Notes: generated by a model from the letters alone, not told the origin. DNA of 64,000 nucleotides from Isoetes taiwanensis (GCA_021234155.1 JAJEKV010000058.1:1481060-1545059); one strand, 5' to 3'; counted from the first letter of the stretch, positions 35,750 through 49,070 are shown. Numbers and translations: made by a program.

Positions 35750-36240
35750 CTAAAGATTTCGTCTGCACCTTGGCAGATAAATAGTTTAACGTCCACTAGA
35801 TAGTGTCCACTGAGACCACGTGAGACCACAAGGTTCATGGGATGATACAATGAATAGGGGCATAAAGTCCAAACCTAATAAAAGGACTATAGAAACTAGG
35901 AAACACAAAAATCAAAATGAAAACAGAAAGCTACAAAAATAGTACTATGTAGGACCTAATTCTTCTTGGCAGTTTTAAAACAAGACATATGCCTGTCACT
36001 TGCCACATAGCTCTAAATCTCAATGCCCTTGTTTTATTTACTAAGGGGCTGAAAGTTGGTTTTTTAGGTGATAACCAAAAAAGTTGACCCAAAAAATGGA
36101 GCAATTTGAAAATTTGAGGGCCGTTTTTACAAATACTCAAATACAAAGGCATTCTACGTAAAAATACTATCTATCTATCTATTTATCTATCTTTATAAAT
36201 ACTGTCTATCTATCTATTTATCTATGAAAATTATACTGTG
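35750..36240. repeat. Dispersed duplication, copy 2, with a short interrupted microsatellite
   Basis: Matches 33889-34485, offset by about 1.86 kb. The CTAT arrays are short and broken by CTATTT and CTTTATAAATACTG, in contrast to the pure array in copy 1. Confidence 0.9.
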
Positions 36241-38100
36241 AAAATTCCGACGTTGTCTGGTAAATTATTTTGTTGAATGTATAAGCTAGTAATATACAAA
36301 GCAAACAATTGGGAACCTAAATCTGTCGAAGCTCTAAAGATTGTATCTCATTACATGTCGGGCACCATTGTTAGCATAGAAGATCATGGTATGGAACACC
36401 ACTGCTCATTTATCGTAGACTTCTTTCTCTAGTTCGGGCCACAACATCAACAACCAAGAATGCTGTTCCGAGGGTTCTGCTTCACCCATGGTTCCCTAGG
36501 ATGTCATGAATAAACACATAGTATGTAACCATCTATAAGAATGAAAAGTTAAGAAAATATTCAGACCTCTTTTCATCTCCGCCTCGTCAATCTGTAGGTT
36601 TGTTAGCCTATTTACCTCCCTTTCAAGGTCCTCTCTCAAGAGGCGCTTTCAGATTTGTTAGCTTTTCCCACCTAATAAAGTTTAATCAGGGGGACATGAG
36701 AAATTCGATATGAGTATTTGAGAAAACAAGCTAGTTTTTCTTTCATATACCTCATTTTCCAAAGCTCTAGAGTCCCTCCACAATTTGTTCTTAACATTTT
36801 ATCACCCCTTTCATTTTGATGCCGCTTGAATTTCACTATCTTTTGCGGACACAACACCGCACGATGGATTCGATTAACAACCTGATAAACCACATGCATT
36901 ATCTTTGAACGATACTTACCTTATGACCTTCTAGAGAAACCCATTTTGTGCTCTTCTATCACACCACAGGGCATTTCAAGTCGCATTGGCGACTAGAAGT
37001 TTCACATCGCACTCTCCTTTTACTTCTTTCCTTCTTCTACATGCACATTCTTCAAGACCTCTTTGATTTTTATTTTGAAAAGATGTTAATTCAATTAGCC
37101 TCTCTCCAAGGCTATCCATAAGGTTGTCTTTATCCACCAACTTTCTTTTAAAAAGGCATTTTGTAGTCGCATAGCTTGTTTTCCAAGAATCAGTAGACTT
37201 TTAACCTAAGCTTCAGCCCTTCCCTGACATTTCTTGAATGGCAAAATGGTGTCTTATCTGTACATATTTTGCTACTAGGTATGGCTGTACGAAAACTATT
37301 TTGCCATGGTTGTATGTTTCTACAACCATTCCACGTCCCCAGAAATCGATGGATGCAGAATCGAATGGAGGACAGCAGAAATCCTGCCATATTCACCAAA
37401 TGCGCCCTGATGCTATGAGAAAAGGCCTAAATAGCTTTCAGATTAAAAAACCAAATGCCCAATGCAATTTCCTGGCACAAAATGCATCATACTAGTCCTG
37501 ATGCTATGAGTGGAGGTCTAAAGAGCTTTCGGGGTGAAAACCAATGCAATATAGGATTAATGAAATATCCCACCGGAATGGATTTTGGAGAGTTTGAGCA
37601 CATATAAGAAAGAACATTGCTTTACCTTCTAACCGGATGATGGATTGGAGCCGAGAAGGTCTTCCCGCGAGGCTGCAGAGCACACCTCGCTTGAGGCAAA
37701 GCTTTGGGCGCCTAGACGGTCCCCTCTTTTTATCTTCTCAAAAGTATGGAGAATAGACTATGGAGAATAGAATTGCACATTCAATTTGATGATGCTACAT
37801 AAGCATTCATTGTGCTACAGTTTGATGGTCCAAGCATGCTACAAGCGTATTGTTGATACGTGCCAACAAAGGAAAATATAGATTCAGTCCACATGTTCTG
37901 GCATTTAGATCCTAAGTTAAGCTATTTACATGTTCTTGCATTTAGATCCTTAGTTAAGCTATTTATTTGTACCATGGAACATTTGGATGTATGTGTGATA
38001 CGAGATTGAGTTTGGTCAAGAGAGCCATAGAAAGACTAAGGGGAAGCTTCTAGGACATGGTGGCATTGCTGGGTTACATAAATGTCTAAGGTGTAAATTG
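36241..38100. other. Intergenic, no gene recognised
   Basis: Frames up to 85 codons on both strands overlap and match nothing recognised. A small duplication (ATGTTCT.GCATTTAGATCCT..GTTAAGCTATTTA) occurs at about 37894-37965. Confidence 0.4.
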
Positions 38101-38104
38101 AATT

Positions 38105-38235
38105 ATAGCATCGATCCGAGCCATCGGATCGCCATTCTGGGAAGGGACGAGCTATTATATCAGGCCATTTCCTCTGTTGGACCGGTTATCGGCGTCTTCT
38201 CACAGCAGCTCTTCTTCTATTCTCGTTGCTTCAAT
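38105..38235. repeat. Dispersed repeat shared with 48838-48970
   Basis: Both loci read GCATCG.., GCCAT(C)CGGAT.., CGCCATTC.GGGAAGGGAC, then GCCATTTCCTCTGTTGGACC, CGGTTATCGGCGTCTTCTCA, CAG..GCTCTTCTTCTATTC and GTTGCTTC. They lie 10.7 kb apart in direct orientation and could be the ends of one decayed element. Flanking sequence diverges. Confidence 0.75.
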
Positions 38236-41218
38236 CCTCCTTTCTCAATTCTTCTTCCCAATGATCTAATCGCCTTTTCCAATCCGATTCCCTGGCTCTC
38301 CTTTGATCCAATTTTTTCATTTCCTTCCCGGTGAATCCACCGTAATGCGTCAATCCTCATTTCAATTCTTTTTCCCGACTCTCCACTGATCCAATCCTCC
38401 TTTCCCATCCTTTTCCATGGCTCTACATGGATCCAGTCTTTCAACTCTTTTCCGGTGCATCCACCATAATGCGGTCGGTTCATACGTTTGTAGATGTCTT
38501 CCGCCATGTTTCGCAATCCTCTGCTGGATTTCTGCATGTTGTTATGGCGATCCTTAGCAAGGTATGCAGTATGGCTTTCTTCCCGATTTGCAAGGTATGC
38601 GGTATGGCTTTCTTCCCGATTCTGATGCATGCCCATAGTGAGGTATGATTTCTCCAAATGTTGCATGCTCATAGTCCTATTACAGGAGGAGATCCGGCCG
38701 AAGTCCCCGAGATCCGGATTGTTTTGGGGTTGAGCTTGCATGATATGGATTTTACTTTCAATGCTACTTTGGCAAATTCTTTTGATCCCTGTTTTGTGCA
38801 TTTGGGGTTTGCAATTTTTTGTTCTGCAATCTACGGAGGATCGGTTTACGGTTTTACACCGGGCATTCCCTTTGATCCCTGGGTTTGTTCAAGGCCTCCC
38901 TCCAAGCAGCTGCCTTTGCACGGCACTATTAATCCACTTATGCAGATTCACTTATGCGTGAACTTCGTAACATACACCGCCCACATGCAAGGGATCGGTC
39001 TTTTCCTTTTTCCCTAAAGCTTATTCGCATGAGATGAGACTCTATTTTCTTTGCCCAGTCATTGCTTCCACCATAGTCTCGTGGATTATGCTCGTTTTTT
39101 GTTTCCTTAGAATGTGATGCAATTTCAGTTGTAGTTGCATTGGTTTGGGCAATCTTTTAACACGACTCAATTCATACTTGTTATCGCTGTACCGCTGCTC
39201 CGCGGAATCTAATTTGATCGCAATCAGCCCCGCATTGTCTTGAATCCATTGTTTGTAGTCCGCACCTTCCGGCCTCGGTCATTATTTCTTACGGATATTA
39301 CCTTAAAGCCTCCCCGCATCCGGGACAAATCGTGTTTTGTCACCGATTCTTGTTTCCATTTGGCATCCGGATAGATCCGGCTTCCTCCTTTTTTCCTCGC
39401 CTGTCTCTTTGTTTCAAACCGCCGCTTGTTGGAAGCCCCCGCTTCTGGGGGGCCACCACCGGATTTCACCATTAAAAAATCCGTATCTAACATGTGCGTG
39501 ATCTGTTAGGGGGTTTTACCTCACCCGCTCGCATATCGGTCCAAAATTATACTGCTCACCACCGTTGTTTTGGACGTGTCGTCGTTTACTCACCAGCTTG
39601 ATACGGTAGGGGTGCTTGAAGATCCAAGCTTTGAATGTAGGGGTCCTTCAAGATCATAGGGTTTGGAATGAACGCTTCTCGTTTTTTTGAATGAAGGTTT
39701 TTTGTTGTCTAGCGTGGACGCTTTCATTGCTCCCTAGGGTTTTTTAGAGTCTATACTCTCTACACGAAAATTAGTCGCCAGCTTGTAGCGGCCCGAGATA
39801 TGAGCAAAGGCTTCTATTATGAGCGATTTTTTGGATTTAGGGATGTCGGTGGGCCACGATTCTTGCCTTTAGGATCACTAGTAGCTATGAATGGATAAGG
39901 CGGTGTGCACCTTAACGGTTCGCTGATCACAAAGATGACTTGTATCCGCAAGATTCGATTGTGCTAAAACCCGACCGCAAAATGTTAATGGATGTGGCCA
40001 AGTCTATTTTTGAATATATGCTCCGTGTTCAGTTATTCATTGCCATAGCCATAAATAACATTACTATGCTTATGGATGCTCTAGTTCTACTTGTTTTTCT
40101 ATGCTAAGCGGTGCTTATGTTTGACAAAAGCATTATTGTTTATTTCTTCAAGATTTATGATTCTCTATAATACCGGGAGAAGCATTTTCTGAGTTGTCAA
40201 ATGATAACACAAAACAAGGCTGCATAAGTCATACCGTGATTAAGATGCATTACAAGACAAAATGTTGGTGCTCTAGGTGCTCTTTATCGTTCGATATCAT
40301 AATTTTATTGCAATGATAATTGAGATCTGATTTTGAGATTCCAACTATAATATGCTTGTGTGGATGTGGGTATGTGACAAAGAATCTATCATAAATCACG
40401 GGGCATTTTCGGATAATAGATAAGGTTTCATATCCGAGGTATAAAGATGTGGCCACGGTATGCTTCTTGTTACATTTTCGCTTAAAATTTTATTGAACTT
40501 GATGGATATAGCTCGGCTCTGTCATGGCTTTGTTTTTTCAAAACATAGTGGCATCTTTTGCTTTAAAACATACTAGGCTTCATGTCCAGAAGTATTCCAT
40601 TTGCATTTGCATCTAGATTCATATGAAAATATTGAATGGGCTATGATCCTGTTCGAAGAAATTGTTTGGTTGCTAAATGATGCTTAAAGTTTGTTAAGCA
40701 TAAACAAAAGTAAATGCCGCTAATGAAAAATCAGTCTCTGTAATGTTGTTCTTGATGTCTTACATATGCAAAAACTAAGGTTCATCATGCTTAGAAGATA
40801 TGGTAAATTTGAACTCTCTACGCATGTTTTTTTGCGGGTGGATTTAATCTTGTCTGCATACTACTAGTGTAGTTCATGATGCTTCAACTATAGCAAAAAT
40901 GAAAGTTCTGTCTTGTAGCATTAATGAATAAGTCCGGATTTTGTATAACACATTTTTCGATTAAAGCTTTTCCGAAAATGATCATGCGATCTCTTGCTCT
41001 ATTTTATGTCTTGATTTACCATTATGCAAGTTTTTACCATTATGCGGGTTGAAGGGGCTTAAGCCCACGAAATTCTTTTTTGCTTACCCTTGTTGGTAGC
41101 TTAGCATTTTACCCTTCAAAGGCTAACTGCTCAATTGGGTTCAACTCAGCCTTAGCATTTTACCCTTCAAAGTTGTTGGAGACCCAAAAAGTGTTAATGG
41201 GATGATCAATATCTTCAG
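38236..41218. other. Repeat-derived intergenic DNA
   Basis: 38236-38520 contains two diverged copies of a GGTG.ATCCACC.TAATGCG..-type block. 38559-38625 is a 30-bp tandem duplication (GGTATGCAGTATGGCTTTCT). 39224-39493 is GC-richer, with a basic minus-strand frame that was not accepted as a gene. 41100-41173 holds two copies of CTTAGCATTTTACCCTTCAA. No protein-coding gene recognised. Confidence 0.45.
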
Positions 41219-41899
41219 GGCTACATACAAACCGGACATCTACTTGATATATGCATGCAAAACGTTGGGTTAAAAGAGTTAGAGCCTGGAAAAGGCTACC
41301 ACTTTCCGATGGGTAAGTTTATGTACATATTGTTCTGGTTACCGTACGCCAATAACGTTGGTTCTGCGACCTTTTGTGGAATACAAGGTGTAATTCCTGC
41401 CAAAGAGATAGAACCGAAACGATAGCTTTAGAAGAAGAAGCAAATCGGCTTTGTTGCAGCTTGGTGGCCCCTGCATGTATTCACCTTACAAATTGACCTC
41501 GCATTTTCATACTAACATGATGTATGTTTCCTCTAATGCATCATGTTCGAGAAACATGTTTCTTGTATATATAAATAAAGGCCGCAAGTAACTATCTCCA
41601 CCAATAGGGTAACAAAATGGATAATATTTTTGTACGTGGTTTGTGCATTAGTTGCAACATATAAACAAGTCAAGAACTATGTGGTGGAAATCTTCCACAA
41701 TATATTGCACGTGTTGTGTAGCTTTTTTTTTTCTTTACCTTGTTGCATAATAACATGTATTTCATATACCAGATTTCGAAATTTGAATCACTTCTTTCGC
41801 AGGGACACAAATCCACGTATTGTTACAATAGGAAGCAGTTTTGGTTGTCCATGTGGGGGTACTCATGTTAAGGATATCTCTTCAATTGGAAACTTGAAG
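41219..41899 (+). pseudogene. AlaX-type alanyl-tRNA editing protein, broken remnant
   Basis: Three exon-like pieces are in family order. 41219-41312 (after cttcag, before gtaagt) encodes TGHLLDICMQNVGLKELEPG and KGYHFP. 41368-41450 encodes PFVEYK, then by frame-hopping GVIPAKEIEPKR and LEEEANRL. 41803-41899 (after cgcag, before gtaata) encodes PRIVTIGSSFGCPCGGTHVK, then DISSIGNLK. The CGGTHV motif holds the Cys/His zinc ligands of the AlaRS/ThrRS second additional domain, which hydrolyses mischarged tRNA-Ala. The middle piece has stops and a shift, and its acceptor reads ctgcg instead of ctgcag. No N-terminal catalytic exons (HxxxH of RLHSAGH is degraded to YIQTGH) or final exon were found. 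Probably a dead copy in a repeat-rich region. Confidence 0.7.
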
Positions 41900-43079
41900 G
41901 TAATAGTTCTTAAAATCTAACTCAATACGTAATATTTTACTATTTATTAACATCTTCTTAGCCTTGAATAATGAAATGATACATGGTGTTGTGCGGAGTT
42001 ACACAAATCCGAAAGTTAAAAAGGGCATGACGAAAGTCATTTACAACATAACTCAATAGATTGAGATTTACATTGGTACCCCTATAAATGGGATAGATGG
42101 GATTGGTACTCTATAGATGGGACTGAATGAATTAATATATTGGTACCTATTGATTGGGCTGAATCAAATGCTTTCGCTAACACCGGCATGAACCATGCAT
42201 CAAAAGAGCTAGAAAAGGCTTAAATAATTATGTTTAGCTCCCAAGCGGTTTCGCTTTTTATATCCGTACCATGTGCCATGCAAGATATCGGGCATGATAT
42301 CCTCTTTTAGTAACATTTTGCATGTTTCCATATGTTAACAATGCTTCCATATATTAAGGATTATATTAACATTTTGCATGCTTCCATAGTTTCATATTAA
42401 CCTTGCTTATTCCTTATTCCATAATCCATTTAGACATTCATTCCTAAACCCATATGCACCATGTTTCGCCATGTTTTCAAGCTTGAAGTATCCCCATTTT
42501 TTACCACTAAGGGACACACTAAGGATGCAATAGAGTCTTAACCAACGAGACAAGCTTAGACCGAGAATGAAGATGAGAGAAATGTCTATTAAACACATTG
42601 TGAAATTTTTTTCCTTCTCCACAAACCATTTTTTCTCTGAATAAGGCTACGGCACAAAATCAAGTACAAGATCGGGTAGGGGTATGTAAAACGTAACATA
42701 GTCCGGGCGTATATCTACGGTAGGGGGCAGGGAAATTGGGTTTTCATATTTACGTATGTAGGGGTTTTCGACCTCCAAAAGTCGTATACAAGGGGTTTTC
42801 TGGTGACCCCTTGCACGCACATGAGGTATCCCCATGTGCCTGGGTGAAATCCCCGGGGGGCCACGTGGCAGCAGGGCCATCCTGCCGGCATAGATCCGGT
42901 GGCCCAGGCCTAACCCATGCCAGCCCCACGCCAGCCCGTTTACACGCCCGGGGGAGCAGATAGGTGGCATCCCCGATTTAAGGGGTGCTCACCTTTTACA
43001 CCACCATCGTTTTTATAAACCATTATTATTTCATTTGCTACACATTGCCTTGTTAACTCCGTGGCTGGACATCGATCTT
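41900..43079. other. Intergenic; GC-rich island at 42700-42970
   Basis: 42700-42970 is markedly GC-rich, with overlapping frames on both strands (GHQKTP.., GRHRSGGPG..) but no recognised family. The remainder is AT-rich without features. Confidence 0.35.
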
Positions 43080-46000
43080 AACCCATCCGCTTCTTTTCAA
43101 TCCATGTAACCCGGCCACGTTCTACCCTAGTCGACCAAAGGTTGCTTCTGCACCGGAATTTAGCTGGATCACGGTCTTGCCTCATACTAATCGGCTAATC
43201 TTTGCCCACATAAGCTGTACTGGTATTAATTTGTCTTTACAGGGCGCCTAGGTCCTAGGGCATGCATTTGTGGTTTTATGGTCCTCGTTCCTCGCTCATC
43301 CAGGTAGCTTCATGTTGGGTTTGTTCTGTTTTCGTTATTCTTTTTTTCTGGCTATTTCATGTTTGATGCTAACCTTCATTACAATGTTCTTCTCCAATTA
43401 TACTGCTATGGTATATGCTATGGTTTTTTCCATTTGGTTACAAAGTTTTCGCCGTATTCTGGGTTTTTCCATTTCTACATTTTGTTATTTAGTTTTTAAT
43501 GTTGAGACTTACAATGTTAGGAGCAGCTATCTTTTGGTTTTACGTTCATCATTTTTTTGAAAGGTTGTCAAATGTTGCTTGTTTGATACCATAGAGGGCG
43601 AGTTCTGCTATTTGCAGTTTTCTAGTTGCTTTTGGCTTTGTTGATGGATTTCTCTACTCACGATATGTCACTATGTTTTCATTTTTCATTTGGCATATAC
43701 TTTCCCTCTTTTACTTCGGGGCTCATGTATGTGAATTGGATTAGGGGTGTTACATTCCCAATTTCACTATTTCCTTCCTTTATCCACCTTCTTTTCTATA
43801 TTTTCGACCGGTCTTCTTGGATATTGTTGAATTCATCCTCCTGGTTTTGATTGCTTTTCTTTCTCTTTTTGCACTCTTTGATCTATGCCTTGTTCATGGT
43901 GTTGTTGAACTCGGTTCATTTGTATACGTGATTTTTTATGCATTTGTGTTTGCTCATCTAGTTGAGGTATATTGCCTATACAGATATTTAGGTCTTATAT
44001 AAAGGAGTTATTGTTCTGAGGCATTCATTTGCACAGCTTTTTGACTAGTATACCATGGGTGGTTTTTACAACATGTATGTGTTATTTGGTTTTGCTTTCT
44101 TCTCTTGCTAATCTCTTTAGATTGCACCCCAATTTGGGCCCGCTTCACCGTCATCTCCTCTTGACTCTTGGCCATAACCTCACATTTCCCTTCGACCCCA
44201 CATGTTTCGACTTCTTCATTCGAACCTGGCATCTTATCTCTTTCTATATTTGAGCTTCCTTTTTGCTAAGACCCGCGCTGTCTTCGGCTAGCTATTTTGA
44301 TCTAGTACATGTAGTTTTTTGACCTATGCCTTGTTCATGATGTTGTTGGGACTCGTTGTTTGTATGACAGACATTTCCTTGTTTTTGCATTTGCTCCATT
44401 GTCATGAGGTCTATTGAGATTTGCACTTATAATCATTTGCTATCTAGGGTGTTATGTGGCTCAGTTATTGTTTTCTCGGTGGTTATTTTCTTTGAACTCC
44501 ATCCCATTGTTTATGTTGATAAGATGATATCGTGGACCTGAAATTTTGCATTCTTATTCTGCATTTGATCATTTTTCATTTTTAGTTTTTATTTGCATCA
44601 TGAACCATTCATGTTCTCAATTTTATTCCTGACTTTCCACTTGATTTAGTGCCCACCCAAATAACCCGGCCACGTTCTACCCTAGTTTACTAGAGGTTGT
44701 TTCTGCCCCAACCTCTACATAGAACTCGATTATTCATTGTCGCGTTCTCCATTGTTGGGCGCTCTCGGTCCTTGCCACATCCATTCAGGTGGACCCTCCC
44801 CCGTGCGTGCTCCATCTCGGTATGTCATCCCAGTTGTTTAAGATAGTGCGACTTGACTTGTGCCTGCCATCTTAGTTATTTTAGATATTGCTATATGGCT
44901 TGTGTTCCAAGTATTCTATGTATTGGGGGTTTCAGGTAGATGATTGTTGTTCCCACATTTATTACGGTAAGTCCCTTTGTAGCATTCTTTTACACCTATT
45001 GATTTTTAATGGTTGTTCTTATGAGTGTTACCAGGGGTTCTCTTCTTGTTCTCCGCTGCTAACCTGAACCAGATCTTTACACCCTTGCTCTAATATTCTT
45101 GTTCAAAATCCTTGCACAGATCTTATGAGCCTCTTTGCTAGGGGCCACCGAATCCTATTTGGCACCTTGTCATTTGGCGTTGTGTTCTTGCAATTGTTCT
45201 TTTCAGTTTTCGGTTTTCTGGCCCTATCATTACACGTCATTTGTATATGTGCTCTTTAGCATTTTCTGGATACGCCGCATATTGCGTTTGGCACTTCCTT
45301 ATACTCATTCAACCTTTGACATTTTTCTCTTTGCCCCGTTTCTTGCACTTTGTCATGTTTTGCATTTGAGAGCTCTTTTGCACCATATTTATCCTTTGAA
45401 GCTTATTCACCTCGTTGGTTTAGACTTCATGTAGTATTTTCATATTGTATATTTTTTCCTTGATTTTCAGTTATGGGGAGCTTCGTCCATTATTTTGCCC
45501 TGCTCACTCGATCATTTCTGCTTTCTGTCGGTATATCATCTGATGTAGTTTTGGAGATTATGGCATTGTTCATGTTGTTAGTAAGGCGATCGTGTTTTAC
45601 ACTTTCTCTGGCCGTTGGGCTCTTGTCTGTGGTTCATTTCTTGTGATTTGTTCATTGGCTTGCATTCCTCTTTTCTCGTATTTATGCTTGGGCTTAAAAC
45701 GTAACTTTGTTGTCTTTTTCGGGGACTTCATTTTTCGCTCGCTATTCTTATGCATTGTGCTACCATTATACATCATATTTGCTATTTAGTTATATTTGGA
45801 CACAAATTTTCTGTTTATCATATTTTTCTTCCACCCAATGGGTGCTGCTTTTCTCCACCCTCCGGGTGATGCTATCCTCTCTTTTTCATGAATTGTTGAT
45901 TTTTCCTCCTTTCTAATCGCTCACATCAATTTGAGTGCTTGTCGTTGTCTTGACTTGCGGCGTCACCATTATGCCGCGTTCTTGTTCTCTCATGCTCACG

Positions 46001-48430
46001 GTTGGTTGGCTCCTCTTAGTCTCACCCTCTCTCCAGGTGTAGCCATTGACCCGGCGCTTAACACTTGGGGGTTTTTTGGGCTTATAGTTTATGAAGTTAC
46101 GCCTCATTTTTTCGTTTACGTTGTGCTCCGAATTAACTTTAGTCTCCGTTTCCTTCTTGACCTTCCTTTTGCTCGGTGCTAGTATGTCTCCATTCTCTTC
46201 TTCAATCTCGTCCCTCGTTTGCCGAAGTATGTTTTCCTATTGGGGCCTTTATTCATGGCTTTATGCATATGGTATTTATCTTCTGACATCACCACACATT
46301 TCTCCTATGCTACCCTGAACTAGACCTTAGCATTCTCACTCTCTTCATCTTGTTCCCCCCTTTTCACATCCTTATGAACCTCTTTGCTTTGGACTTCTTG
46401 CTGTCAACCTCATTTTTTTCTTGACATTGCTCTGAGCTAGCTCATTCTGTTGGTGTTTGTCTTGTATTTGGTAAGCTTCGAGACGTTGCTTTTTATGTTT
46501 GGCTGTGGTTGACATTTCATGTTCTTGGTTTAGTCTTTTCAATATTGTTCTTACAACCTTGGGCTGATTACTCACTTTTTGCTAACCCTTTGTTCTTGTT
46601 AGCTCCTTGATCATATTACTACCCTCATGAATTCCACTCTCACCTTGGCACTTCATATTCATCTTCCTTTATCTGGTTTATAGTTTGACCTCTTTTCTGG
46701 GGTGTTGACGTCATGTGGCTCTTGATATTTTTTGTTGTCAATTTAATTAACTTTCACGTGGTTTTATGTTGTCTTGTGGCAGCCACCTCTCGCTTATTTA
46801 CCCTCCAGGAGGTCCCCTTATTCCTCCTTTATTTTTCCTTTGGGTTTTTCTCCTGCGCCCCCTATACCCTCACAGCTTCTATAGCTATATTTCGCCTCTA
46901 CGCATGGGCGTTGTCTTCCTTTTTCATTGTTTCGCGTTGATGTTTTTATTCGCCCTTTTCCACGGAACCAAGCTCACTTGCCGTCACTCGCATGCCCCGT
47001 CATTATCCTTCCGCGGCTGATTTCCACCGGTTCTTATCATCTCTTCGATCCTCCGGCGGCCCTCTTTTTCGCTCCTCTCCTTCCTCTCTACGTCCCTTAG
47101 CCTATCCGATTGCCCGCGTGTGGGGAGGGATTGTCTTCTCGCTATCGGCTTGGATCCATCCCGATATGGTACACATTCGCTCGTCGGGTTTGGCAATTCG
47201 CGGGTTTTGGATTCCTGGCCTCGGCATTTATTCCTAACTTTTCAGGCATTTTGGAGGATGCGCGGGCATTTAACTTATGGGTGCATTTGCGTGGTTTTAA
47301 CTTGATCATTAGAGGGTTTTCTATCGGGTATGTTTTTGCACATGTATATTGTTTTTTAGAATATGCGGTGAATCTCACTCTGCTAACCTGACGACCTTGG
47401 CCCTCTTAATATTTACCTTCACTCTCTTGTTTTTGTTCCCGACCTTCACTCTCTACACTTCACTCTCTACACCTCTTTGCTAGGTACTTCTATTTGATGC
47501 CACCCTCGTTTTGCTTCTGGACCTTCCTCGTGACTTTTGATTTTGCGCTAATATGTCTGCCACCTCTAACTTTACCTCATCTCTCCTCTAACTTTACTCG
47601 CTCCAAATGTCCTATTCTTTTCCTTATGATCTCTCATTTAACACTATCATTTATCTTTTGTTCCACATTCACATCTTGTTTGACACTTGGATTGCATTGC
47701 ATTTTTGTCACCAATATGTCTTATTTCACAAATTTTAGTTTGACGTCGTGTTCTTGAAGTTCTTTAGTATTCTAGGTTTTTTTGGCGCTATCGTATATTT
47801 GCTATTTGGCTTTATCTGGATATGATGCACATTCGTTTTGGCCCGCACTTGAGATTTTGGCGACACAGGTTTCTATTGGATCATCTTTCCTTTTTCTCTT
47901 TTTGTCTGATGGGGGTCTCTTCGTGGAACATTGTACACCAGGTGTTATATTGGGCACATTCTAGTTTTGTGCATGGTGTTTGGTTACTTTTTCTTCTAGT
48001 TATCTCGAGAAATCCATTTTTAGCTGTCTTTGGAGGGCTTTTTGCACTTGTAGTGGATCTTTTTCTATTTTGGTATGATCATTATCTCTCATGGGCCTAT
48101 ATTCTCTTTAACTTTATCTGGATATGACGCTTATGGCATTTGGCACCGCATGGCGATTTTGCGACATGGGTTTCTATTGGATCCTCTTTCCTTTTTATGC
48201 TTCTCTTTATCTAGGTGTGGAGTGTCTTACGTTGTTATACACAAGGTGTTATATTGGGCACATTCTAATGGCCACTTTTACTTTGTTTCGTGTTCTTGAC
48301 GTTCTTTTTTATGGTTTTACATTGATGCTTATCTTTCTCTAGATGTCGCGTGTTTGTGGACCGTTTTTTAGTGGTGGTGCTGTTTATTCCACCATGATGG
48401 TGACACACATTTCTATTTACCATGTTTTCT
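43080..48430. repeat. Pyrimidine-rich region of nested, decayed tandem repeats
   Basis: The plus strand is T/C-rich and full of Phe/Leu/Ser shadow frames. Internal repeats include AACCCGGCCACGTTCTACCC at 43108 and 44658; CTGCTAACCTGAACCAGA-type blocks followed by GAACCTCTTTGCT at about 45055, 46310 and 47385; and a clear 298-bp duplication (47805-47985 against 48105-48290). No reverse transcriptase, integrase or other coding motif was found, so it resembles a non-autonomous or ancient element rather than genes. Confidence 0.6.
47758..48290. repeat. 298-bp tandem duplication
   Basis: Shared runs include TTTATCTGGATATGA.GC, GGTTTCTATTGGATC.TCTTT and GGTGTTATATTGGGCACATT, offset by about 298 bp (for example 47856 and 48154). 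Confidence 0.85.
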
Positions 48431-48686
48431 TCCGCCCGCTGGGTGACGCTTTTCCTCCACCCTCCGGGTGATGCTGTTTATTTCCACCTCGAGGGTGACG
48501 CATATTTCTTTTTATATGATTGTTATCCACCCGTTGGGTGACGCTTTTCTCCACCCTATGGGTGATGCTATCTCCACCTGCGGGTGATGCTGTTTATTTC
48601 CGCCTAGAGGGTGACGCATATTTCTTTGTACGTAGTTGTTTTCCACCCGTTGGGTGCTGCTGTTCTCCACCCTATGGGGTGATGCT
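48430..48686. repeat. Array of CCACCC....GGGTG hairpin units
   Basis: About nine short units follow CC(A/G)CC(C/T)NNNNGGGTGA(C/T)GCT, for example CCACCCGTTGGGTGACG, CCACCCTATGGGTGATG and CCACCTCGAGGGTGACG. The four-base loop varies while the CACCC/GGGTG stem is kept. Groups of three units plus TATTTCTTT-type linkers form a higher-order repeat of about 118 bp. Two further units lie at 45832-45872. Confidence 0.88.
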
Positions 48687-48837
48687 CTCTTTTTCTGCTA
48701 CATGTTGGATTTTCTTTAACCATTCACGGGTGTTTTTTCGAGTTCATTGTGTTGTTTGTAGGTTTTCACGACATGCGACATAGTTGAGGAAGTTCTCTGG
48801 TAGTCGGTAGGTTTGTGTCTCTTACCTGAGTCCTTCC

Positions 48838-48970
48838 CGAATAGCATCGTCCAGAAGCCATCCGGATGCTCGCCATTCGGGAAGGGACCGCTTTTATCTC
48901 GAGCCATTTCCTCTGTTGGACCCGGTTATCGGCGTCTTCTCACAGTTGCTCTTCTTCTATTCGTTGCTTC
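48838..48970. repeat. Dispersed repeat shared with 38105-38235
   Basis: See the partner at 38105. The block GGTTTGTGTCTCTTACCTGAG just upstream (about 48808) recurs in variant form at 49446. Confidence 0.75.
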
Positions 48971-49070
48971 CCTCCCTTCCCCCCTCTTTGCGTGGGGCAT
49001 GAGTTTATTTTCTCTAACCATTCCGCGGGTATTTTTAGGGGTTCTTTGTGTTGCTTGCGGGCTTCCGCCA

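Noticed and set aside
38217-38801. 194-codon minus-strand frame
   Set aside because: Made largely of short tandem duplications; no recognised domain.
39224-39493. Basic 89-codon minus-strand frame, possibly gag-like
   Set aside because: No zinc knuckle or other motif; lies in a GC-richer repeat-derived stretch.
42647-42970. Overlapping frames of 107 and 75 codons on opposite strands
   Set aside because: Arise from a GC-rich island with few stop codons; no family texture.
43270-44250. Series of Phe/Leu-rich frames that could be read as membrane proteins
   Set aside because: The whole region is pyrimidine-rich and repeat-derived; hydrophobic translation is a composition effect.
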